Source: Gorsachius magnificus
Taxonomy: Eukaryota > Chordata > Aves > Pelecaniformes > Ardeidae
Length of the DNA: 64,000 bases
Direction: 5' to 3'
Assembly (NCBI GenBank): GCA_034008185.1
Contig: CM067082.1
Location: 105,333,311-105,397,310 of the forward strand
Each line of letters starts with the position of its first letter. Positions within the stretch are counted from its first letter, which is position 1. The translations under genes and the position numbers were made by a program. Below the pieces are notes generated by a model. That model searched no databases and had not been told where the DNA came from. It worked only from the letters and a program-made list of their open reading frames with translations. Shown here piece after piece: positions 52,871 to 64,000 of this stretch.

Positions 52871-55800
52871 AGTTTTAACTTTTCTTTGCTTATGTGTGTG
52901 TTCTTTTTAAAGCCTGAGAACTATCTGAATGTAAATCTATGTGTTATTTACATCTATTACAGGTTTTTCTTACAGAACAAAATCTAGCTTATGAAGATTG
53001 CTCTAGCAAAAGTATTTTGTAAAGATACGCACTCAATGTAATGATAATTTTTAACTTTTCAGAATAGACATTTAAGAAAATACTTGTCAGGCTTTTTCTA
53101 CAAAGCTGCATAGCTGTATGACTAGTTGCTATAATTTGATCCAGGTAAAACTTGATGAATATTTGTGGTGTCATAATTTCAGAAGGCTTGATAATGTTTT
53201 TAAAAAACTTCACCTAGGTTTTATCCACCCTTTATATGTTTAAGATAGTCCTGTAGGCTATCCTTGCAAATCATAGATTTGACTGCCCACTGTTTCCCAA
53301 TGATTAGTCAAATCAGTCTATCTATAGACTTGATCAGTTACATGATGCTTGGCTTGGCTGTCTAGATGTGTGTTGGACATGAGTTAAATCAGTGTTTTGT
53401 GTGTCAAAATCTTCAATGTCTTAGAACAAATTTTAATAAAGTCTAGTATTAAACAATATGGAGAAAGATAGACTTGCAGTTTATTCATTGTCTGCTTAAG
53501 TACAGCTTAAAATTTGGTAAAGCTCATTGAAGACTTTCAATTAAAAAGCAATAAATGCTTTTATTTTTTCATAGAAAGTGCATGTGGTAAAACTTACAGG
53601 TAAAATATCCTAATTTTTTTTTGTTCAAAGTGATGTGACAGAATGTGATGTATTATTATCTACTTGAGTGTCTCTCATCTTTACTAGATCTCATCTGTGC
53701 TGGAAGCAGTTCACCCCTGTTCTGAGGGGAAACAGGAAGCAAAACCACTGTATCTGCCAGAAATTCCAGTGTGGTGTTTGCAGCAGGAGATTCTCAGTGT
53801 TTCTGAGTGAAATCACTTTAGTGTCTTTAGAAACTGGACTTGGTATTTCTATTTGTGTATGTATTTGCAATGGAAACCAACCACTATAAACTTCTGTGCC
53901 ATGCAGTTAGATAGGATTTTGACTGGACCTCAGTAGGAGCAACTTAGCTTAACCGGTACTTCAGCTTTCACTTAATTAACTTCTGGTGATTTATGAATTG
54001 ATTATATTGGTGGGGGCAAGGGGAATCTAAAAACTTAACAAAACTCTTGTGGACAGTTACACAGTATAAATGTGTTAAGAACCTGGACTATATGAGTAAA
54101 CCTATCCCATCCAACAACAGCTAGGCCTTATCTCATGCTTCTCCCTATATCTGTGTGCCCTGTGCAACTTAACAGCAACACTGAAATCCACTCTCAGATC
54201 CTGCCCCTGTGTATGTCTAGTTGACCTTGTCTGTTGACCAGCTAAACTGTTGGAGAGCGAGTCTTGCAGTCAAGCAGCAGGCTACAGTGCCGTGCCTCCC
54301 AACAGGACCTGTCCTCAAACTTCACTAGTAACCACGTTCCCCACCTGCACGTTGTGTCACAGGATCAGCACCCTTTCTACAGCCTGACAATTGATCTTCA
54401 GTGTGGGGTCTCACATGCTGGATGGGCCTCCAGTTTTATTGTCTAGAATTTTTGTGTAGCAGTAGGTTAGTCATTTACTCTGCAGGGAACATAATTGTGG
54501 AGATTTCTTCTTGTTTGGCAAATGGTAGAACCTAAAAATCTTTCTAAAAATTAGGTACTCTAGATTAAACCTTATGCCAAAGTGAGAGGGAATGTGTAAT
54601 CACAGTCACGCTCAGTATGCCATGACACCTGAGGATTGTTAATGATAATACATATGGAATGTAAGTGATGCGTACCAGTACAGTCTTAGTCCTGCTAGTG
54701 TCACAAATCTACATTTGGCCTTCAGACTCCTGCAGTGTATATGATTTAGTTAAAAGAAAGTGCCAATCTCTACCTATTAAATATAAGAGAAAGATAATAA
54801 TGTATACAAGCAAAATATAAAGGCAAGCCATACCCAATGAAATAGTCAATTGATGAATTAAGTATTTTTCGTATCTATTTCAGGGGATACAGTCAATATG
54901 AAGAATCTGCATGATTTAATAATACCTTTTCTGTGAGTCTTGACTCACATTTATTGTGGCATTTATGGCAATGCTTACTGGTCATGGGATGATGGATTAC
55001 TGGTGTGACACTTTTGTTGAAGGTGTTCCTTTCAGATCTCAAACACGTAGAATACTACGCAGAAAGCCATTAGCAAATACTACAACTATGGCTATAGAGT
55101 CATTCTTCAGTGTGAGCTATAGACTAGAACACTTCCATTTTCAAACATATTTTAGATTTTTTTTTATGCATAAGGGGTGGAGAATTTCACTTCTTCCTTC
55201 GATTCTTCCCTTGCAGCATTAAAAATTGCTGACAAATGCAGTCTTATTTGTGGCCATTAGTTCTTAGTTGTATAAAATCAGTTCAACAGATTTTTATTTT
55301 TTTTTCATGTAGAGGTAGCTTTTGCGTACTCTTTCACTAATCGTAACGGCTGCTTTGGATTTGACTGGACTTACTGGGTCAACAGCCTTGAACTGGGGAA
55401 GATAGTGTTATGGTCTACTGAGAAACCAGTTTTAGACGGAAACTAAATACAAGAACAAGGGTTGGAAAATGTTAAGGCTATGGTACAAAGTAAAACGTAC
55501 CTGTGTGTGCCAAGGACATAATGCTAGCCACTTTTAATTTCCTGACTTTCGTTAGCTTGTATTTCAGTCTCCTTATTTAAATGTTCCTTTTGCCTGCATT
55601 TTTATAACTTATTTGGAGGGATATATTGGCCAGCTCCTCAGCTACTGTATGCTGACACCAGTTAATCACGTGTTTCTTTGTCTTTTAGTGAAACTCAAGA
55701 TTCTTATGTTTATGTTGTTTTATTTTTCATGATTTGTAGTATTATTAGGGGAGTGCCTGTCTTGACTGTTTTTGATGCTTTGTACATATTAAGTTTCATT

Positions 55801-57756
55801 GCCCAGTATGTGGGAATGTAGACAGCATTTACCAGCTCATTAACCTCTTTAAATTTGCTGTGGAATGGATTACTTCCTGTCACCATCACAGGTCAGTGGA
55901 TGGATTACGCTCCAATGGACTCTTTCTAGAATATTTGAAAAATGTTAAGCTACCACAGCATTGATTGACTGGCATGTTTTTTCTAATTTACATGTGTTTT
56001 TTGCAGGGGGAAATCCAGATAAGACAGTAGGTTAATGTTTGATGTCATTGTTCTGAATTCAGGAAAGGCCAATGTTGACTAAGAAAACCCCACTAGTTGA
56101 TCCTGTTCCTCTGCAAAATGTAAATGTTTTATATACATACAGCACATTTTCAGGACACTATTAAGAATAGTGTGTGTTTGGACCAGGATGTAGTGTATAG
56201 GACTGTGTGGTCTCACTAACATACTTGACCACTGGTAAGCACATCTCCTGGACCTGTTCTTAGGAAGTAACAAGGTCAGGAAGGGTGGCCTTTGCTTCTC
56301 TAAGGGTCAAAAATAGTACCCTAGCCTTCACAAAAACCATATGTATCTAACAAAAGAAATTCACAGATCTTACTTGCTTGACAGCGGACTCCGACAGGGT
56401 TGACACCATCGTTCTTTAAAACTGTGACAAGTGATGTTACACTTAGTCATGGAAATTTGGGTAGGTAGGTGATTTTTCTGTTCAGCTGAGAATTTTCAGT
56501 CAAGTAGAATGCACCATGAGAATGAGCTTAAAAACGGGACTCTGGGGTTGTATTAGCTACAACCAGACACTTGAGTTTTCTTTTTGTTCTGCCTGAGTAA
56601 TTGCCATGTAAAGAGCTACCTTGGTGTTACTTTCTATTAGCTTAGCAGAAGATAGAGCTGGGTGGTTCCAGACTGTAGCCTCAAAACTTCTAAAGTTGAT
56701 AAAGACTATTGCCAAAATAAGTCCCAACCAGTCAGGAGTGTTGAGAGAGCAAACACTAATACTACAGTGATTGAATATTGCTTCCCTGTACATGTAGGCA
56801 GCACATATATAAAACTTGCTTACAGGTAGCTGAATACTAAGAGATGTTATGAGTCCTGAAGTTAGCAGACCACAAAGCCCTTTGTATTAGTTGCTAAGTC
56901 TGTCCAAGCTCTTTAAGATTATCATGAAAAGATACAAGCAGGCTTTGTGACTAACTTGCGGATTCATCAATTATAGACACTTGGTCTCATCATAGAGTGT
57001 AATTGCATAAATGAGATAGATATCATATGTTAGATTTTACACAATAACCTAACAACCGTGTCACAAATAATAAGATTTCCACTATCCAGGATTTTTACTT
57101 GAGGGAAAATCTTTGATTTTTTTCGTGTCACTGAAAACCTCAATACAGATTACCAACTTGAACCTAACTTTTAAAGGTGCTTTTCAAGGTGCCTTAAAGA
57201 AACTTGCTTGCTTTTACTGAGTGTTATTTGCAGGAGTAAACACTTTATTTTGTGGAAGTATGTATTCTGAATATGACACTGAATATAGCTTTTCCTCCTG
57301 AAAGCTTTTCTGTAGATAGCTGCTTGTTTTAATTCAACTGATTGCTAAGCTGGTCTTCTCATAAATGTTTACAGCTTCACACTACACTGTTAGAAATCTA
57401 AGACCCAGTTCATCAGAGCACTGACACACCCATGCTAATGCTGTGGGTATCAGAACTTAAAGTTAATTGTTCTCATGTATTGATACTGAATATCTGCAGC
57501 TTGCATTGCAGTCATGGTATTCTGTGCTATTGGTATATTGTCAGAATCTTAGACAGTGATTCCAAAGAACATGAAATTGGATACCTTTTTTTTTCCTGTC
57601 CTTGACAGATCTTCAGCATGATGTTATATCCTACATATAATGTTTGCATTTACATCTCAATTCTGTTCTTAATTATAAATGTTGATCCAGGAACTTTGGT
57701 TTTCAATTATTAATACAGCTACTGAATTTAACTGTTATATCCCATACTTTCCATAT

Positions 57757-57771
57757 ATTATTATTATTATT
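57757..57771. repeat. (TTA)n microsatellite, about 5 units
   Basis: A short uninterrupted ATT/TTA triplet run inside the large intron, about 240 bases before the exon at 58011. Confidence 0.8.
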
Positions 57772-58010
57772 GATATTTCTCTGTCAATAATGGGACAAGT
57801 TCAGTTTCTTCAGGCTTTCTGGGGAAATTTTTGCTTGTATAAGCTGTAGAACTGGGTGTTCAGGACATTCATTTACCCTCAAACTATATTTTATATATTG
57901 GAATAATTTGTAAATTCTTAGTCTTTTATTTGTTACTTTGTTTTTAATATGCTATATCATATTACACATCATTTACCTAATTGTATTTAATTTCCTTTTC
58001 TTTAATCCAG

Positions 58011-58233
58011 GGTTGGGAAGAAACTGTGGATGCTGCTGTTTCTTACTTGTTAAGAACTTGTTTGTCAAAGAGCTCTAAGGAACAGGCCCTGAGTCTCAGC
58101 AGCCAGTTGTGCATGCCCAAAGATACTAGCAGACTGAAGAAGAACATCACCCTCTTCTGTGATAGATTGGCCAAAGGTGGTCGCCTTTCCTTAAGTACAG
58201 ACTCAGCCACTCAGCAAGCTGCTGTCATGCCAG
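58011..58233 (+). CDS. Internal coding exon (74 codons plus 1 base) of the same unidentified gene
   Basis: A strong acceptor (a long pyrimidine run ending ATCCAG at 58010) leads into a 223-bp open block that ends at a consensus donor (CAG followed by GTAAGA at 58234). It enters in phase 0, matching the exon ending at 38263, and leaves in phase 1. The translation starts G-W-E-E-T-V-D-A-A-V-S-Y-L-L-R and continues with a Ser/Lys-rich helix-like part (S-K-S-S-K-E-Q-A-L-S-L). Next come a Cys-containing segment, K-K-N-I-T-L-F-C-D-R-L, and a polar Ser/Thr/Gln-rich end. Codon use is richer in G and C than the flanks, as expected for an exon. I see no catalytic motif or transmembrane span and do not recognise the family. 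The next exon must begin in phase 1 and is either beyond the window or too short to identify. Confidence 0.82.
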
Positions 58234-61200
58234 GTAAGACATGAAGTGTATGTTCATAATTCAGAAGATGTATTTGTACATTAAAATTAAAAATTATGCA
58301 CATTTGATTGTGTTAGCAGTTTGTTGTGTAAATCAAATGCTGCCTGTGTTGCTGACTAGTAGAATGAGTTAGGTAATAAGATAATTTTAAATGTAAATTT
58401 TATCTCAGTTTGATCACTTACTGCTGCTCTTACAGCGTATGCACAGTAATGCAGCAAATGAACCCCAGATGGTCATCCTTATGCCTTAAAAGCCTCATCA
58501 TTTATTTCTTTGCACTTTTCAATGGAATGTATGTATGTGTGCATTTCTAACAAAGTGAGGAGTGAAAAGTCCTACTTTCTTGATAGAGAAATTATTATGG
58601 TTGCATTACTAGCCTTATGGCATATGACTAATTTTTATGAAGTAGTGATAACACCGAATTAAAAAAATCTGCAACTTTAGAAAATACTAGTTCACTGGGT
58701 GATATTTCACAGAAAGCATGAAATTAAAGATGCACCTAGTTAAAGTAGGTGTTGAATAATATTTCTCATTTGGAAAAGGAATGCAGAGAAGATTTCAGTG
58801 TTGCACAGTGATTTAAATGAATATCATGGAATTATGATTTTTTTAAAAAGAAATTTTATTCATGGCCTTTTCTATACTTCTGCTTTTTTGTAAAGGTGTG
58901 GCTTTGCTCCCACTGTTTCTGTAGAGTCTGAAGGCTAGCATCTTTGTACTATTGCAAGACATTTGCTTCCTGCCTTTTTTCTCTCGTGAGCCAGGTACTC
59001 TTAATAAACATCACATACTCCTGCTGACTTGGAAAAATTTTTTTTCCCAGCTTCCTGCTGTGGGTTTGGGTTGGATGTTCACTCAGCTTCATAGTCTCCT
59101 AGACCACATAATATCGCTGTGGTCGTTGGCCTCAATGCCGTCCTTCACATACAGCAGTCTTCACATCTGTAGGGAAAAGTATGTGTTGTATGCACACTTT
59201 GTGCTTAAAATTGGGAGTTTATTATTTTGTCTTCATGGGTGTTGGTTTTGATCAAGTTTAGAGTTGTTTTAGGGCAGTGTCTTGATTTTATGTATTTTGT
59301 TTTCTTACATTACAAAGAATAATTTTATTCCTGTTTAATGTAATCTGAATGGCCTGTGCAATGTTTTGGCAATTCGCAAGTCCTTGCTATTACTATGTAC
59401 AGCCCTCTTTTGCATGTGCTACTTTAAACAATTCAGTAAAACAGCTGCAGACTGTGCAGTGGTAGAAACTATATATATAATTTTTCCTCAGTGTTACATT
59501 ATGCCAGTATCTGAAATGGACTGATCATCATGTGAAGTGAAGAAGTGAGCCAAAATAAGTGTGAAATTAGTCTTACAAATTTTTGTTAGTATTTTTTTGC
59601 AAGACTAAAATAGGTGTTAAGGGTATTTCATTTGTTGAACTTTGAAAAGATTATATGGGTGTTTTGAAAAGGTGTAAATCACTGGTTATTTTTCCTCCTA
59701 AGCTGAGCTCAGGAGACTATTCAATTTGGTAATGATTAATTCTCTTAGGAAAAGAGTAAAATTTTAAAAAAAATTGTAAATAAATGAGAAGAAATCTTGC
59801 TCTTGATGAAGGACCTTGGGAAAGCAGTCTGGTCATGCTCTTCATGTTGCATATATACAGACTAAAATTTTAAAAAATGTTAAACCCACTGTTTTCTATT
59901 ACATGAGGCCAATATAACACCAAGAATGTACAAGTGATGTGCACTAGAGTAATTTTTACTGTTGTGGTACAGGTAGACAGTTATACTACCTCTCAAATAA
60001 AAATAATACAAGGAAGAAGTACATTCCAAGCAAAACCTAAGATATTTGACTGTGGGCTGTTGGCCATGTATTGGTGATATGTGGGACCAGGATTCCCGTT
60101 TCACGACTAGTGAAAAATTAAGTACCTGTGAGGAGCTGGTTGAGACCTGGTTATAGCAATGTCCCACCCAACGCAAACTGTTTTAACTATACTGGAAATG
60201 CCCTTTGGCCATGATTTACATTAAAAAGAATTAAAATCTGTAATCCAAATACAGATTCCAAAATTATTTTACTTTCAAAATTGCTGACTATAGTGTGTAG
60301 TCCTTTTGAATATCAAAGCACCTTTAATTAGGTAATAACTATGAGCTAATTGGGCTAACACTTCAGAGTCTCACAAGAAGGTATCATTTAAAGAAATCAT
60401 AAACCCTAATATGACCTTCTTATTTTCACTAAGAGTTCAGCCTGAAGCCTTGATAAAAGGGTCTGTACATCCAGGCATTTACTCATTAACTGTTAAGAGA
60501 ATATGGTTTTTGGAAAAATATGGAAGAGCTTAAAAATAGGAAATTTCATCTTCATTTATGAGGCAGGCTGATTAGAGAGAAATACTTCTGCCAAATGCTT
60601 AGAATAGCATAGCATTTAAGTAGTTACTCTCTAGCATAGCATTTAAGTAGTTACTCTTTAGCAGGATGTGCTGGATGCTTTGAAACTGGGTGTTTGTCTT
60701 TTGACAGACTGGAGAAAACTGCGGGCTTTCTTGGGAGAATAAAGATTTTACTGAGGCTTTTTAAACATGTTTGTCTTATCACCTGTTTGGGTTTTCTGTG
60801 GCTATCTCTATGTTGGCAAGTAGCGTGGTCCATTAGAAGCAGATCTGCCAGGGGGAAGTAATTGAGGCTGGCAACATGACTTCTACCATCTATGTGTTTC
60901 AGGGCGGGTTGAGCTAACTCTGTTCCTGTCTGACCTACTGATCCTCCATTAGCAATTGGAGTGCTTTAGGTGCGTTCCTGGGATTCATCTGCCTGGTGAG
61001 ATTCACCAAAAAGAAACAAGTTCACGTGCCCGAGACCACTCCTCAGTGTGAAAACAGTGCAGTTAGTGGGGATAATCAAGAAATTTGCCTCACTCTTGAT
61101 TCCAACTAAAAATACCAGTTCAGTCTACACTAGGAAGAAATTGAGAATGATGTTTTCAAAGGGAAAACAGTATACAAAATAGCTGTATGCTGTTGAGTAA

Positions 61201-61680
61201 AGATCTCTTCGATAATGCCTATAAAATAGAGGAACTCCTTCTCCCAGTCCTTAAAGGAGAGAACAGGAATAGGTAGAGGAGAATGAGGTAGAACTGTACC
61301 TGGATGGGGATATGGTGAGAACTGAATTTGTGTCCAATGATTTATGGTTAAATATTGGATGTTAATGGAGGGGAAAGTTCTTAAGGATATTTAAGCCAAG
61401 CCAAAGAGGGTCCTGTAATTGTTCAGTAGTGTAGCTGTCATTAGCTTGAGGATCTTGTTCAACGCCACTTTTCCTGAAGATCATTCTTTTTCTTTATGGT
61501 GGAAACTGCTTTTTCTATAGCAACCAGCTTTTTAAAATTTGCTTAAAAGTGCCTAGGACCCTTGTGGCATTGCAGCTCTATAACAGTAAGCTGGATTTCT
61601 AGAAGCTATATTTAATATGTTCAAGATGGTGTCCCTGAAATAGAGAGAAATTGCCTGAAGCCACATTGAAAAGCTGATGA
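58234..61680 (+). other. Non-coding region downstream of the second firm exon, probably intron
   Basis: The consensus donor at 58234 implies that transcription continues through this stretch. I find no exon with paired splice sites in phase 1. The only clear structure is the 27-bp duplication at 60605-60658. The open frames here, including a 98-codon - strand frame at 59880-60176, have no recognisable content. Confidence 0.55.
60605..60658. repeat. Tandem duplication of a 27-bp unit
   Basis: A unit starting TAGCATAGCATTTAAGTAGT occurs twice head to tail (60605-60631 and 60632-60658), with a single C/T difference in the last base. Near identity suggests a recent duplication. Confidence 0.95.
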
Positions 61681-61689
61681 TTATCTTTA

Positions 61690-62420
61690 AGTGTGCAACT
61701 ATTTGAAAGATGCCTTCAGAAAATAGTTATCAGCATTTGTAGTTAATCCAAGAGTATATGTTAGAGGTATGCCATGGTCTCTGCTGGGTCTGGTTTTGTT
61801 CATTATTTTCTTTAATGGCTTCAGTGATGGAATATGGAGCATGAATATTAAAATTGTGGGTTTGCAACAAGCTAGCAGTAGTTTCAAGCACATTGAAAGA
61901 GCAGTAACTCTGATTTTGATAAATTAGAGGAAGAATCTGAAGTCAGTAAGATAATGTTCACTTGAGATAAGTGCAAAGGATTCTAGCAAATAAGAATCAG
62001 ACAAACTAAATATTGAGAAATAATTTCTTAAGCACTGTTGCTGTAGGAGAGACTCCTGGGGAGTTTGGTAGTCCAGCAGCTGAATAGGTCAGCAATGTGA
62101 TCCTGTTAAAGGCAAATTCTAAATTTGGGACATAGTCATATGACTTTAACGAGAGATACGTTTATTTCTTTCTTTTTCATGAGAAAGATTTGGTTGAAAT
62201 TACAGGGTAACACAATTTAAGAAAAACTTAGACGAATGGAGTTCAGAGAAGAGCACAAAAATGATAAATTATTGAAACAATTTTGCTTTTTTTGTCTTCT
62301 GAGGGAAGAAGGAAGAGAAGGTTGAGGAGGGACATGATAGTTTTCCAGTATGTAAAATGTTCTTATAAGGATGATTAAAAGTTAATCAGAAACATTGTCT
62401 AAATACACTTATAACTGTAA
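61690..62420 (+). mobile_element. Ancient, highly diverged CR1 LINE fragment
   Basis: Several separate blocks appear in the order expected for CR1 ORF2 on the + strand. At about 61780-61870 a segment reads like L-G-L-V-L-F-x-I-F-F-N-G followed by D-G-I (the reverse-transcriptase core of old CR1 lineages), with the catalytic block degraded. At about 62050-62120 a C-T-G-G-G-G-A-G-T ... CCAGCAGCTGAATA stretch matches the region coding for the conserved 'D-Q-Q-L-N' part. At 62211-62275 comes a CACAATTTAAGAAA ... CAGAGAAGAGC ... AAAATGATAAA stretch. At 62297-62380 comes a GAGGGAAGA ... AGAGAAGG ... GAGGGACATGATAG stretch encoding the degraded 'E-K-R-R-L-R-G-D-M-I' region. Many indels and substitutions mark it as far older than the CR1 at 30.7 kb. 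Both ends are indistinct, and the octamer 3' terminus is absent. Confidence 0.75.
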
Positions 62421-62960
62421 GCCACATCAGGCTATATCATGTACTGTGTTGCCTTTGCAGTATGTAAACAGTTGAATGAGAAGAACAGTGAGGGGCTTAG
62501 GGAATGGTGCCAACCCAAAGTGTGGGTCAGTGCCAGGGAAGTGCTGGGGAAAGGTGCTGTAGACCACCAAGGTTGTTATGTATGGAGCTTAATGGGTGTG
62601 AGAATTTATAGCATAAATCTTGATTACCTGCAGTGAATTAATTCCGTAGCTTTTAAAGATTTCTTACAACATCTGTGTGTTTTGCAGGATTGCTTTGAAA
62701 ACCTTAAGCAGTGTCAGCTGTGGCTGTTTGGAGACTTGTTTAGGTGTCAGTCCAATTGATTGGCAGATACTATTTGAAGTATTGCCTAACCTGTATGTTG
62801 GGTATCTTGGCTGCTTTCTGGCCAGAATGAGATCCTGTTTTCGTGTGGCAGTTACTGGTGTGCAAATGGCACCTGTATCTGGTCAACGCTTTGTTCAAGC
62901 AAGGATTTTTATTTTTATATTAGGACTTTATTTTTCTACTACTCCTTTTTGGTTTTTGGG

Positions 62961-62987
62961 TTTTGTTTGTTTGTTTGTTTGTTTTTT
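62961..62987. repeat. (GTTT)n microsatellite, about 5 units
   Basis: Consecutive GTTT tetramers end in a T6 run. It belongs to the recurring G/T-rich tracts of this window. Confidence 0.9.
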
Positions 62988-63948
62988 AACTGGACTTCAA
63001 TGATTTTTTTTTCTCTTTTTGTTTGGTTAGGAGATCTTTGTATTGTGCTTTAGCATGATTTACTTACATAGTTGAATATAACTGGAGCAGTAGGGAAACT
63101 ATTTAACCTGAAAATCAGTTACTGAGTACTGGCATCACTGAAATCTGTGGAATGCCAAAGACTGTTGTCTCCTCAGGTCAACTGAATCTTCAGAACTTTC
63201 AGTTCTGAAGTTTATAAGGAAAAGCAGGATTATTTGGCATCCAGGAAATAGGATTTGCAAATAGTTTTGTGTCAGTGTAATATTTAAGATTTATATAAAG
63301 GTAGAGCTAGAAGTCAAGCCAACTGCCCATCTAGTTTTTTCCTCTGTTGTGATGGGGTTCATGTATCTTAAACACCTTGGACAAGGTTGAACAATATCTT
63401 GTGATAGCTTTTATGCTAGCTTAATGTCCTTATAGGAAGGTTTTTCTAATATTTGATACATCATGTCTTTCCTGCAAATCAAACTGGTTTATTGTGATAT
63501 TGAAGGTGGAGGTGGCAATTAATAATGTTCTTTGTAATGTTTAAAGATTTGAAGATTTTTAGTATATCCCTTCAGTAACTTTTTCTTTCATACTAATTGT
63601 GACTAAATTATCTCTGTCAGTGATTTTCAATTCTTACCATTTGTTTTCCAAAATGGAATGCTTTTCCTTTAACCTATAGCAGGGAGTGTACCCTGCTATA
63701 CTCTGCTCCATCTCAATCTCCCTTTCCTACACATTTGTTGCCTAACCGGATGTTTCACATTCTGTATTCATACATATGATGTTACTTCCCTAAGCATGGT
63801 AGTATATATTTGACTTGACATTTTGTCTTCTTAGCTTTTTTAATTTATCAAGTTGATTGTAATTCTGCTTTGTATAATCATGATTCTATCATTCAGATTA
63901 TGAATAGGTAAATGCTAACTTTAAAGACAATATTCTTTTCCACATTAA

Positions 63949-63960
63949 ATATATATATAT
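63949..63960. repeat. (AT)6 microsatellite
   Basis: A short AT dinucleotide run near the window end. Confidence 0.85.
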
Positions 63961-64000
63961 GCACCCAGAATGTATTCAAGTCATGCTTTGGAAGACAAAA

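Larger units (their letters stand above)
38264..58010 (+). other. Large intron, about 19.7 kb
   Basis: It begins GTAAGA and ends with the pyrimidine-rich TTTCCTTTTCTTTAATCCAG. Matching phases on both sides suggest direct splicing, although an unseen exon with length divisible by three remains possible. Inside I find only simple repeats and G/T- or A/C-rich tracts. The longest open frames, at 39874-40332 (152 codons) and 44156-44575 (139 codons) on the + strand, show no domains or paired splice sites and are of chance size. Pyrimidine-rich patches occur near 50640-50840 and 54100-54440. No nested gene, RNA gene or intact transposon is supported. Confidence 0.65.
62421..64000. other. Non-coding flank, probably still intron
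   Basis: A frame at 62439-62636 follows an acceptor-like GCCTTTGCAG ending at 62458, and its phase would fit the previous exon, but it lacks a good donor and recognisable content. A + strand frame at 62677-63003 follows another TTTTGCAG and ends in a low-complexity T-rich part. I call neither as an exon. The rest is AT-rich sequence with simple repeats. Confidence 0.5.

Noticed and set aside
62677..63003. 108-codon + strand frame after TTTTGCAG
   Set aside because: Its C-terminal part is translated low-complexity T-rich repeat, and no donor or domain supports it.
1..64000. CRISPR array, operon, phage, toxin-antitoxin or other prokaryotic system
   Set aside because: There are no regularly spaced repeats, no dense gene packing and no ribosome-binding sites. 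CR1 and the split coding blocks show this is vertebrate DNA.
1..64000. tRNA, rRNA or endogenous retrovirus sequences
   Set aside because: I found no cloverleaf-like tRNA boxes, no rRNA similarity, and no paired LTRs or gag/pol/env-like frames on either strand.

Overview
The window is AT-rich vertebrate DNA that is almost entirely non-coding. It most likely comes from a bird. The main evidence is a CR1 LINE at about 30.72-31.76 kb that ends in the tandem octamer-type 3' terminus (ATTCTATG repeated) typical of avian CR1, although crocodilians and other reptiles carry related elements. The small dispersed coding blocks with GT-AG boundaries and the lack of any dense gene array exclude a prokaryote, plasmid or virus.

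One gene is supported, on the + strand. Two internal exons are clear: 38081-38263 (183 bp, phase 0 in and out) and 58011-58233 (223 bp, phase 0 in, phase 1 out). Their phases fit, so they can be spliced directly across a 19.7-kb intron. A third, short exon ending at 38013 is proposed just upstream. It reads in the matching phase and is separated by an intron of only 67 bp. I do not recognise the protein; the visible segment is charged and probably alpha-helical. Upstream exons and the 3' end must lie outside the window or are too short to see.

Layout: 1-21.6 kb, no supported gene, only simple repeats, a G-quadruplex-type tract and a few less AT-rich patches. 21.6-21.9 kb, probable ancient LINE reverse-transcriptase fragment. 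21.9-30.7 kb, nothing firm. 30.72-31.76 kb, relatively young 5'-truncated CR1, inactivated by three in-frame stops and a damaged catalytic motif. 31.8-37.9 kb, non-coding, with a possible MIR-like SINE core near 36.95 kb. 37.97-38.26 kb, the proposed exon and the first firm exon. 38.3-58.0 kb, large intron. 58.01-58.23 kb, second firm exon. 58.2-64 kb, downstream intron or flank with an ancient CR1 at about 61.69-62.42 kb.

I found no convincing undescribed system. The most useful leads are the unidentified gene with its very short and very long neighbouring introns, and the ancient repeat remnants.
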